Source: Pseudomonadota bacterium
Lineage (GTDB): Bacteria > Pseudomonadota > Alphaproteobacteria > Rhodospirillales > Magnetospirillaceae
Length of the DNA stretch: 30,785 nucleotides
Direction of reading: 5' to 3'
Assembly (NCBI GenBank): GCA_023458315.1
Contig: JAEXAH010000114.1
Span: 1 to 30,785 of the forward strand
Below the pieces are notes generated by a model. The model was given only the letters and a program-made list of their open reading frames with translations. It searched no databases and was not told the origin of the DNA. This document shows, one piece after another, positions 16,300 through 23,552 of the stretch. Each line of letters opens with the position of its first letter. Position 1 is the stretch's first letter. A program made the translations under genes and the position numbers.

Positions 16300-17628
16300 A
16301 TGCTGAAGATTGCTTTCCTGCTGATTGGACCGGCGGCGTTCCGCCCGCGCTGGCACATGGTGACGTCGCTGGGTGTGGCGGTGGTGGTCCTGGCGGCCTT
16401 GACCGCCTGGGACGCCCTGGACGGGCAGGCGCGGCTGGGCCACGGCCTGTTCGGCCTGGCGTTCCTGGCCATCGGCCTGTTCCACGGGCTTTCGGTGCTG
16501 CGGGCGGCCGAGCGGCCCGAGCGCCTTCAGCGGCTGATGCGCATGGCCCTGCCCCTGGTGGTGGCGGCATTGCTGCTGGCGCCGCCAAGCCTGGGCGCCG
16601 ACCGGATCGCCGCCATTTTGCTGGCGGCGGCGCTGGTGGTGGACGGCACCATCCGCCTGGGCATCGCCCTGGTGGTGCATGTTCCCGGCTGGCGCCGCTT
16701 CGCCATCATCGGGCTGGCGCAACTGGCCGGGGCGGCGGGGTTGCTGTGGCAATGGCCGCTGCCCGCCGCGGGCGGCATCATGCTGGCCCTGGCCTTGTCG
16801 CTGCTGCTGTCCGGCTGGGTGCTGATCCGCATGGGCCTGCACCTGCGCCGCCTGCCCGCGCATCAATCCATCCTGCGTTCGCCGCTGTATTCCACCCGCG
16901 ACTGGCATGTTCACGCGCCATCGCTGGTGGGCGACGACCCGCCGCGCCGCGCCGACCAGCCGCCGCTGGTCATGTACAACTGGACACCGGCGGGGGCGCC
17001 CAACGTCCGCATGCGGCTGCCGGTCATCGACCGCTATTTCGCCGTGCCCGACACCGATGGCGGGGTGTCGTCGGGCCATGTCTCGCTGGAGCTGGGGGCG
17101 GATTTCTACGTCAGCTACTACCCCAAGGAAGAGATCGAGCGGTCCAGCACCAATTTCATCAGCACCATGAGCGGCGAGCCCAGCCACGACATGGTCGGCT
17201 TTTTCGTTCCCTCGTTCGCGTTCGAGGTGGCCGACTGGCGGGCGCCGAACCGCAAATTCCTGCTGCGCCGGTTCAGCGAGCGCCGCCTGCGCGCCTATTG
17301 GGACAGTTTCCAGCGCGACACCACCTATTCCCTGGTCAACCGCAATTGTGCCGTGGCGGTGGCCCCCGGCCTGGAGGCGGCCATGGAAGGCGTCTGGGCC
17401 GGTCCCCGGCCGTGGTCGCGGCTGGCCCGGCTGATGGTCGATCCCGGCCTGTGGCTGGCGGCGGTGATCCGGGGCCGCGCCGACTTCCTGACCTGGACGC
17501 CGGGCTTCGTGGTGGATTACATGGGAGAGTTGAACCGCGTCATGGATCAGTGCGAACTGGGCTGGAGCCCGCGCGGCGCATGGTCGCCCGATCCGGGCAT
17601 GGTCGGTGGAGTGTACGACGAGGCATGA
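16300..17628 (+). CDS. Membrane protein: HdeD/DUF308-like domain fused to a permuted papain-like (His...Cys) domain
   Basis: Counting from the ATG at 16300 there are 442 residues. Residues ~1-185 hold about six hydrophobic segments with the short glycine-containing pattern of HdeD/DUF308 proteins (DALDGQARLGHGLFGLAF, DGTIRLGIALV). After ~residue 195 comes a soluble domain with SGHVSLEL (His260) and SLVNRNCAVAV (Cys350). A His that precedes an NC motif is the order seen in circularly permuted NlpC/P60-like folds such as LRAT/PPPDE, which act as peptidases or acyltransferases. Catalysis is inferred. The stop overlaps the next start (ATGA), so it is probably made together with the Cfa-type methyltransferase, which hints at a lipid-related role. 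The start at 16300 is chosen because MLKIAFLLIGP fits the family's beginning; an in-frame ATG at 16252 would add 16 residues. Neither start has a good ribosome binding site. Confidence 0.72.
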   Translation: MLKIAFLLIGPAAFRPRWHMVTSLGVAVVVLAALTAWDALDGQARLGHGLFGLAFLAIGLFHGLSVLRAAERPERLQRLMRMALPLVVAALLLAPPSLGADRIAAILLAAALVVDGTIRLGIALVVHVPGWRRFAIIGLAQLAGAAGLLWQWPLPAAGGIMLALALSLLLSGWVLIRMGLHLRRLPAHQSILRSPLYSTRDWHVHAPSLVGDDPPRRADQPPLVMYNWTPAGAPNVRMRLPVIDRYFAVPDTDGGVSSGHVSLELGADFYVSYYPKEEIERSSTNFISTMSGEPSHDMVGFFVPSFAFEVADWRAPNRKFLLRRFSERRLRAYWDSFQRDTTYSLVNRNCAVAVAPGLEAAMEGVWAGPRPWSRLARLMVDPGLWLAAVIRGRADFLTWTPGFVVDYMGELNRVMDQCELGWSPRGAWSPDPGMVGGVYDEA

Positions 17629-18899
17629 CCCATCATTCCCACGCGCGCGGGCGCCATCTGACCCGCGCCGACCGGCGTTTCGCCACCGGCTCGGGCCGGA
17701 TGGCCCATCTGTTCGCCCCCGGCTTCCGCGCCCTGCTGGAGCGTATCGACCACGGCATCGCCGAAGGCGCCATCGAGGCCACCCTGCCCGACGGCTCGCG
17801 CCGGGTGTTCGGCGGCCGCAAGCCCGGCCCGGTGGCGGTGATCGAGCTGAAATCGTGGCGGCCGCTGGTGCAATTGGTGACGGCCGGTTCGGTCGGCTGG
17901 TACCGCAGTTGGGCCGAGGGCGGCTGGACCAGCCCCGACCCGGTGCCGCTGTTCGATCTGGCCATGCGCAACCGCCATCCGCTGGGCGAGATCGGCCGCG
18001 CCCAGGGCCTGTTCCGCGCCTTCAACCTGCTGTGGCACGGCTTTCGCCACAACAGCCGGGCCAATTCGCGGCGCAACATCGCCTTTCACTACGATTTGGG
18101 CAACGATTTCTATCAGGCGTGGCTGGACCGCAGCATGAGCTATTCCTCGGCGCTGTTCGCCGAGCCGCTGTCGGCTTCCGAACCGCTGGAAACCGCCCAG
18201 CACCGCAAGATCACCGCCCTGTTGGACCGGCTGGACCTGAAGCCCGGCGCCCGCATCCTGGAAATCGGCTGCGGCTGGGGCGGACTGGCCGAGGTGGCGG
18301 CGGCGGAATACGGTTTCGACGTGACCGGCATCACCCTGTCCCACGAACAGAAAGCCTGGGCCGACCGCCGCATCGCCCAGGCCGGACTGTCCGATCGCGC
18401 CCGCTTTCACATCTGCGACTACCGCGACGTCCAGGGCAGCTATGACGCGGTGGTCAGCGTCGAGATGGTCGAGGCGGTGGGCGAGAAATACTGGCCCGCC
18501 TTCATGGCCGCCATCGCCCGCACGCTGAAGCCGGGCGGCCGGGCGGCGCTGCAATACATCGAGATCGACGACGCGGTGTTCGACAGCTATCGCCGCAACG
18601 CCGACTTCATCCAAACCTACATCTTCCCCGGCGGCATGCTGATTTCGGAAAGCCGCTTCCGCGCCGCCGCCGAACGGGCCGGGCTGGGCTGGCGGGACCG
18701 CATGGGCTTCGGCCTCCATTACGCCGAGACGCTGAAACGCTGGCGCCACAACTTCGACGCCGCCGTGGCCCAGGGCGGGCTGCCGCCGGGCTTCGACGAC
18801 GAATTCATCGGGTTGTGGCGTTTTTACCTGATGTATTGCGAGGGCGGCTTCAACGGCGGCGGCATCGACGTGGCCCAGGTGACGCTGGTCAGGGAGTAG
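17625..18899 (+). CDS. cfa: Cyclopropane-fatty-acyl-phospholipid synthase family methyltransferase
   Basis: A 424-residue SAM-dependent enzyme. Members of this family transfer a methylene or methyl group to a double bond of acyl chains in membrane phospholipids. Residues ~1-145 form the less conserved N-terminal domain. The catalytic part follows: HYDLGNDFYQAWLD (155-168), the SAM-binding loop ILEIGCGWGG (211-220), GITLSHEQ (235-242), VSVEMVEAVG (277-286), YIFPGGML (332-339), and near the end YLMYCEGGF (401-409) with the conserved late Cys405. Length is close to the family (E. coli Cfa is 382). The ATG overlaps the preceding stop by 4 bp, implying translational coupling. Its 3' end overlaps the convergent ABC exporter by 11 bp. 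It could instead methylate or cyclopropanate the product of the Pfa-type synthase nearby, but housekeeping membrane modification is equally possible. Confidence 0.92.
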   Translation: MTHHSHARGRHLTRADRRFATGSGRMAHLFAPGFRALLERIDHGIAEGAIEATLPDGSRRVFGGRKPGPVAVIELKSWRPLVQLVTAGSVGWYRSWAEGGWTSPDPVPLFDLAMRNRHPLGEIGRAQGLFRAFNLLWHGFRHNSRANSRRNIAFHYDLGNDFYQAWLDRSMSYSSALFAEPLSASEPLETAQHRKITALLDRLDLKPGARILEIGCGWGGLAEVAAAEYGFDVTGITLSHEQKAWADRRIAQAGLSDRARFHICDYRDVQGSYDAVVSVEMVEAVGEKYWPAFMAAIARTLKPGGRAALQYIEIDDAVFDSYRRNADFIQTYIFPGGMLISESRFRAAAERAGLGWRDRMGFGLHYAETLKRWRHNFDAAVAQGGLPPGFDDEFIGLWRFYLMYCEGGFNGGGIDVAQVTLVRE

Positions 18900-21072
18900 T
18901 CCCGACCTCCTCGTCCCCCACCACCGCCCGCACGGCGGCGATGACCCGGGCGTGCAGGTCCGGCTCGGCCTGGATGATGCGCAGGAAGTGCTGGCACGAC
19001 AGCGACAGGCACCAGGTATCCGCCCAGGCGACGATGCTGGCCGAGCGCGGCACGTTGCGCAGCAGGGCGATCTCGCCGAAGAAATCGCCGTCGTGCAGGG
19101 TGTTGACCACCCGTTGTCCGTCGCCGTCGGGCACCATCACCTGCACGCAGCCGCGGGCGATCAGATAGAAATGGTCGCCGGGGTCGCCGTGGTGGAAGAC
19201 GTATTGCCCCTCGGCGAAATGGGACAGGACGAACAACTCGCTCAATTCCTCCAGGGTCTGACGGCTGCATTCCGACAGGAACGGGATCAGCGCCAGACGG
19301 TCCGGAGTGATCAACTGCCCCCCGCCCTCTTGCGGGGCGGCGGTGGTCATGCCCTGCTGGCGGGTCCACAATTGGGCGTATTGCCCGCCCGCCGCGACCA
19401 GATCGTCATGGCGGCCGCTTTCCACCAGACGGCCGTCCTTCAGCACCAGGATCAGGTCGTAATCCACCACCGACGCCAAACGGTGCGTCACCGACACCAC
19501 CGTACAGCCGGGGGCCAGGGTGGCGACGCTTTGGTTGACCACATGCTCGGATGCCGGGTCCAGGGCCGAGGTGGCCTCGTCCAGCACCAAAATAGGCGAT
19601 TGCCGCAACAGGGCGCGGGCGATGGCGACGCGCTGGCGCTCGCCGCCCGACAGGGCGCCCGAGCTTTGCGTGACCGGCGTGTCGTAACCCTGGGGCTTGG
19701 CCAGGATGGCATCGTGGATTCCGGCGGCGCGGGCGGCCCGCACCACCTCGTCCTCGCTGGCGTCGGGCCGCCCGGCCAGGATGTTCTCGCGGATGGTGGC
19801 GTCGAACAGCAGGGCGTTTTGCAGCACCACCGCCATGTTGGCGCGCAGGCTGTCCTCGCGGATGCGCGGCAGCGGGACGCCGTCCAGCACCACCTGCCCC
19901 GATTGCGGGCTGAAAAAGCGCATCAGCAGCGACAGCGCCGTCGATTTGCCGCAGCCCGACGGCCCCACCAGCGCCACACGCTGGCCGGGCCGGATGCGAA
20001 AGCCCAAACCGGACAGGGTCGGCCGCTGGCCGTCATGGCTGAAATGCACGTCCTCGAACACGATCTCGCCGCTCAGCCGCGCCACCGGCTGGGCATCGGG
20101 GCTTTCCTGGCATGGCACCGGCTCGTCCAGAAAGGCGCGCAGCCGGACATGGGCCTGCTGCGCGGTGATCAGCAGCGGAATGGCGGTGGTCAGCATGCCC
20201 ACCGCCTCGCCGATGCCCATCAGCAGGCCGATGAAGGCGATCAGCAACCCGGCGGTCATCTGGCCGTTGACCGCCAGCACCGCGCCGACGCCCACCACCA
20301 CCAACTGGGAAATGCCGGTGCCCAGAACCGCCGTGCGGGCCACCAGACCACCGAACAGATACGACCGCCCGCCGGTTTCGTCCAACCGCCGCAAATGCCG
20401 GTCAAAGGCATGGCGGCGGCGCAGGCCCAGATGGAACAGCCGGATCACCGGCAGGGTGGTCAGGCTTTCCTGAACGAAACCGCTGGCCGCCGCCTTGGCC
20501 TGCTGGTGGTTGCCTTCCCATTCCCCGGCCGGGCGGGCGAACAGCTTGGGCAGCAGCACCGCCAGCGGCAACACCGCCATCGTCACCAGGAACAGCACCC
20601 AGTTGATGGCCAGCAACAGCGCCAGACTGGCGGCGATGATCAGCGAATGCAGCAGCAGCGGCGGAACGGCGCGGACCAGCGCCTGCTCCATGGCCGCCAC
20701 GTCGGCGCCGAACAGATGCGCCAGCTCGCCCTGGGGCCGGGCGGCGATTACCGGCGGCGGCAGGGCCTGCAATTTCTCGTGCATCCGACCGCGCAGGCGG
20801 TTCATCACGGTCATGCCCAGCACGCCGGACAGGCGTTCCTGCAACACGGTGGACAGGCTTTGCACCGCCAGCAACCCGGCCAGGGCGGCCAGGGATTGGA
20901 TCAGGACGTCCTGCCGCCCCTGGGTGATGCCTTCGTCGAAGATGAATTTGTACAGCAGCGGGCTGCCCAGGTAGTACGCGGCCTCCAGCAGCAGGGCGAC
21001 GACCAGCAGCGCGAAGCGCATGCGGATTGTCGCCATCTGGCGCACACATCCGGCCACGAACGAAAACGTCAC
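18889..21072 (-). CDS. ABC half-exporter (TMD-NBD) with C-terminal cyclic-nucleotide-binding domain
   Basis: A fused type I (IV-fold) ABC exporter of 727 residues. A six-helix membrane domain (~15-310) precedes a nucleotide-binding domain with Walker A GPSGCGKST (~367), Q-loop VVLQNALLFDATIREN, signature LSGGERQ (~474), Walker B ILVLDEATSALD and H-loop SVTHRL. Residues ~600-720 form a CRP-type CNB domain with a nearly canonical phosphate-binding cassette (FFGEIALLRNVPRSASI, with Glu and Arg present), so it should bind cAMP or cGMP. There is no N-terminal C39 or C39-like domain as in RTX exporters; MsbA-like lipid or small-molecule export is more likely. The GTG at 21072 is preferred because AAGGGGG lies five bases upstream and the first helix begins soon after. 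An in-frame ATG at 21153 would add 27 residues, and an ATG at 21036 is also possible. Confidence 0.88.
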   Translation of the reverse strand: MTFSFVAGCVRQMATIRMRFALLVVALLLEAAYYLGSPLLYKFIFDEGITQGRQDVLIQSLAALAGLLAVQSLSTVLQERLSGVLGMTVMNRLRGRMHEKLQALPPPVIAARPQGELAHLFGADVAAMEQALVRAVPPLLLHSLIIAASLALLLAINWVLFLVTMAVLPLAVLLPKLFARPAGEWEGNHQQAKAAASGFVQESLTTLPVIRLFHLGLRRRHAFDRHLRRLDETGGRSYLFGGLVARTAVLGTGISQLVVVGVGAVLAVNGQMTAGLLIAFIGLLMGIGEAVGMLTTAIPLLITAQQAHVRLRAFLDEPVPCQESPDAQPVARLSGEIVFEDVHFSHDGQRPTLSGLGFRIRPGQRVALVGPSGCGKSTALSLLMRFFSPQSGQVVLDGVPLPRIREDSLRANMAVVLQNALLFDATIRENILAGRPDASEDEVVRAARAAGIHDAILAKPQGYDTPVTQSSGALSGGERQRVAIARALLRQSPILVLDEATSALDPASEHVVNQSVATLAPGCTVVSVTHRLASVVDYDLILVLKDGRLVESGRHDDLVAAGGQYAQLWTRQQGMTTAAPQEGGGQLITPDRLALIPFLSECSRQTLEELSELFVLSHFAEGQYVFHHGDPGDHFYLIARGCVQVMVPDGDGQRVVNTLHDGDFFGEIALLRNVPRSASIVAWADTWCLSLSCQHFLRIIQAEPDLHARVIAAVRAVVGDEEVGTTP

Positions 21073-21077
21073 GATCG

Positions 21078-21084
21078 CCCCCTT
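21078..21084 (-). promoter_or_regulatory. Ribosome binding site supporting the GTG start at 21072
   Basis: On the minus strand AAGGGGG is followed by a five-base spacer and GTG. The upstream ATG at 21153 has no comparable purine-rich site. This decides the chosen start of the CNB-type ABC exporter. Confidence 0.5.
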
Positions 21085-21153
21085 CCCAATGGGTCCGTCA
21101 GCCTGAACTGTACCTTTATACCGCCCAGCCAATGAACTGACCCGTTGGGCCAT

Positions 21154-21270
21154 TTCATCGGCCGGACGTATTGTCCCTCGCCGGGCGCGGCTTTCCAGCC
21201 GCTTGGCCGCCGCCGCAATGGCGGCTGGATACCGGCCAACAGGTCAAATCAAAGGTCGGCCGGTATTACA
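21154..21270. promoter_or_regulatory. Intergenic region with two inverted repeats between the DevA-like gene and the ABC exporter
   Basis: Two perfect 9-bp inverted repeats lie side by side: TCCAGCCGC (21194-21202) with GCGGCTGGA (21221-21229), loop 18; and ATACCGGCC (21229-21237) with GGCCGGTAT (21258-21266), loop 20. Neither is followed by a T-run on the minus strand, so they are not standard intrinsic terminators. They could pause or attenuate transcription running from the devBCA-like operon into the exporter, or be operators for an exporter promoter. No convincing -35/-10 pair was found. Confidence 0.35.
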
Positions 21271-22374
21271 TCACCGCCCGAAATAGATGCGCTTCAACTG
21301 TTCCGGCAGGTCCGGGGCCAAATTCAGCGCCTGTTGGAATTCCGCCTTGCTCAGCACCGCCAGACGGCCATCGCCGCGCCCGACCACCGTGGCGTTGCGC
21401 ATTTCGCCGGTGATCAGCGCCCGTTCGCCGAAATACTGGCCCGGCCCCAGGGTGGCGGCGACGCGGCCGTCGCCATCCTGGCGCACCACCACGTCGGCGT
21501 GGCCGTCGCGCAACAGATAGAAATGGTCGCCCTCCTCTCCCTGACGGACGAAGACCTCGCCGTCGCGGAAGGGCCGCACATGCATCTTTTCCGCCACCTG
21601 GGTCAGTTCGGCGGTGCTGAGGCGGGCGAACAGGTCGATGCCGCGCAGGGCCATGGACAGGCCCACCGCCTCGTTGACCCGGACGTCCGAGACGATGCGG
21701 CCGTCCACCATGGACATGATGCGGTCGGCGTGGCCGATGATGCGGTTGTCATGCGTCACCATGACCACGGCGCGGCCGTCGGCGGCGGCGAATTCGCGCA
21801 GCATGGTGACGACCTCCAGCCCCGACGCCTGATCCAAGGCGGCGGTGGGCTCGTCGGCCAGGATCAGCCGGGGCGCGTTGACCAGGGCGCGGGCCACCGC
21901 CACACGCTGGCGCTGGCCGCCCGACAGGGCCGAGGGCTTGTGGTTCACCCGATGCCCCAACCCCAGCCGCTCCAGCAGGGCCAGACAATGGCGCCGCGCC
22001 TGCTCGGGCGGGGTGTCGCCCACATGGGTCGCCATCACCAGGTTTTGCATGGCGGTCAGGGAATCGAACAAATTGTGCATCTGAAAGATGAAGCCGATGT
22101 CACGGCGCATGCGGGTCAGGGCGGCGCCCGCCAACCCGTCCAGGCTTTTGCCCAAGACCTCGATCCGCCCTTCCTGCACGCTGCGCAACGCCCCCATCAG
22201 GGTCAGCAGCGTCGTCTTGCCCGAGCCCGACGGCCCGGTCAGGATGACCAGGGAACCGGGCTCGATCTCCAGGTTCAGGTCGAACAGCACCTGCGCCCGC
22301 GACCCGGCATCGCCGAAATAATGGGACAGCCGCTCGGCGCGCACCACCGGGGCCAGGGACGACGCGCCGTTCAT
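21271..22374 (-). CDS. devA: DevA-type ABC exporter ATPase with C-terminal cyclic-nucleotide-binding domain
   Basis: A 367-residue ATPase. The first ~225 residues are a MacB/LolD/DevA-like nucleotide-binding domain: Walker A GPSGSGKTT (~45), Q-loop IGFIFQMHNLFDSLTAMQN, signature LSGGQRQ (~148), Walker B LILADEPTAALD and H-loop VMVTHD. It powers the DevC-type permease whose stop overlaps its ATG by 4 bp. DevA proteins usually end near residue 230. This one continues with a CNB domain (~245-345) containing GDHFYLLRDG and a phosphate-binding cassette FGERALITGEMRNATVVG, in which the FGE Glu and the following Arg are kept. Export may therefore be switched by a cyclic nucleotide; this is inferred. 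The symbol reflects family resemblance, not proven orthology. Confidence 0.87.
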   Translation of the reverse strand: MNGASSLAPVVRAERLSHYFGDAGSRAQVLFDLNLEIEPGSLVILTGPSGSGKTTLLTLMGALRSVQEGRIEVLGKSLDGLAGAALTRMRRDIGFIFQMHNLFDSLTAMQNLVMATHVGDTPPEQARRHCLALLERLGLGHRVNHKPSALSGGQRQRVAVARALVNAPRLILADEPTAALDQASGLEVVTMLREFAAADGRAVVMVTHDNRIIGHADRIMSMVDGRIVSDVRVNEAVGLSMALRGIDLFARLSTAELTQVAEKMHVRPFRDGEVFVRQGEEGDHFYLLRDGHADVVVRQDGDGRVAATLGPGQYFGERALITGEMRNATVVGRGDGRLAVLSKAEFQQALNLAPDLPEQLKRIYFGR

Positions 22375-23552
22375 GAGAACAGATCCACCGGGTCGGCCTT
22401 GCGGATCTTGCCCACCGCCAGCAAGGTCGCCGCCAACGCCATGAACAGCACCAGGGCGAAGATGGCCGACATGTCCGGCAGGTTCATGCGCAGCGGCAGT
22501 TTCGACGTGTCGGCCGCCACCCCGTACAGCCCCCAGGCCATCACCGCCGAGGGGATGTAGGCGGCCACCGACAGAACCAGTGCGATGAATCCCACCACCG
22601 CGACGAAGAAATCCTGTTGATAGCCGATGGCGCGCAGGGTGGCGTATTCCTTGAGATTATCGCTGACGATGCCGTGCAGGGCCTGGGAAATGAACACGAT
22701 ACCGACGAAGGTGCCGACCACCAGACCCAGGCGGAAGATGTAGCCGATGGGGGTGTTGTCGGCGTAATAGGCGATTTCGTTGTCGATGAAATCCTGTTTC
22801 AAGAACACCCGCGCCCGACCGTCCAGCACGGCGGCCAGCCGGTCGCGCACCGCCGTCACGTCGTGGCCGTCCGCCACCCGCACCACGCCGACGCCGACGC
22901 GGTCCAGCGGGATGGCGGTCAGGCGGTAGTAATTGAGGTCCGAGGTGATCATGGTGCCGTCGATGGTGAAGGACGGCCCCAGATCGAACACCCCCGTCAC
23001 CCAGGCGGTGCGTTGCAGGGTGTCGGTGGCGTTCAGCACGGTGATCTCGGCCTCGCCGCGTGCCAGCACGGCGTCGCGGAGAACCTCGAAATCCACCCGC
23101 GAATCGCGGTCCATGATCAGCCGGTCGGGCATGGCCACCTGCCCGTTCTGCCCCGCGATTCCGGGCGGCAGGAACACCGGCGCCTGGGGCGAATAGGCCA
23201 GCAGGGTGCAACTGAGGCCGTGGCCGTCCAGCGGACTGGCGATCTGGATGGAACTGGCGTAAAGCGGCGCCACCGACCGCACACCGGACACGCCCTGGGC
23301 CTCGTACAGCAGGGCGCGGTTCATCCAGGGCGGCGAATCCGCCCAGGATTTGAAGGTCGGACCGGCGATCAGGATGTCGGCATCCAGGGCGCGGGGCACG
23401 CCGACGGCACTGTCGTACAGCGCATTCTGAAAACCCAATTGGGTGAAGATCAGCACGATGGCGACACACACGCCGACCAGCGCCCCGGCCAGCTTGCCGC
23501 CGCGATGCAGCAATTGCCGCACCGCCAGTTCCGCCGCCACCCGCAACATCAC
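22371..23552 (-). CDS. devC: DevC-type ABC exporter permease (FtsX-like)
   Basis: A 393-residue inner-membrane permease of the DevC/MacB-like (type VII) group. One membrane helix lies at ~20-42, followed by a large periplasmic domain (~45-265) and three helices at ~270-300, 318-345 and 360-385. The stretch VGIVFISQALHGIVSDNL then KEYATLRAIGY is the DevC hallmark of the cytoplasmic loop that couples to the ATPase. Its start overlaps the membrane fusion protein stop by 4 bp (ATGA) and its stop overlaps the ATPase start by 4 bp, giving the exact gene order of cyanobacterial devBCA. There, with a TolC-like outer-membrane protein, the complex is required to deposit heterocyst glycolipids. No TolC gene lies in the window. 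Confidence 0.88.
   Translation of the reverse strand: MMLRVAAELAVRQLLHRGGKLAGALVGVCVAIVLIFTQLGFQNALYDSAVGVPRALDADILIAGPTFKSWADSPPWMNRALLYEAQGVSGVRSVAPLYASSIQIASPLDGHGLSCTLLAYSPQAPVFLPPGIAGQNGQVAMPDRLIMDRDSRVDFEVLRDAVLARGEAEITVLNATDTLQRTAWVTGVFDLGPSFTIDGTMITSDLNYYRLTAIPLDRVGVGVVRVADGHDVTAVRDRLAAVLDGRARVFLKQDFIDNEIAYYADNTPIGYIFRLGLVVGTFVGIVFISQALHGIVSDNLKEYATLRAIGYQQDFFVAVVGFIALVLSVAAYIPSAVMAWGLYGVAADTSKLPLRMNLPDMSAIFALVLFMALAATLLAVGKIRKADPVDLFS

Noticed and set aside
16236..17624. The extended upstream part of the Cfa frame, which would give an 887-residue protein
   Set aside because: This part is an out-of-frame reading of the HdeD/papain-like gene; the Cfa family begins near the ATG at 17625, which overlaps the preceding stop in a typical ATGA.
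18952..21135. A 727-codon + strand frame under the ABC exporter
   Set aside because: Gln/His/Arg-rich shadow; the minus strand has all ABC and CNB motifs.
21145..22560. A 471-codon + strand frame under the DevA-like gene
   Set aside because: Shadow frame without a domain; Walker A, signature and CNB motifs are on the minus strand.
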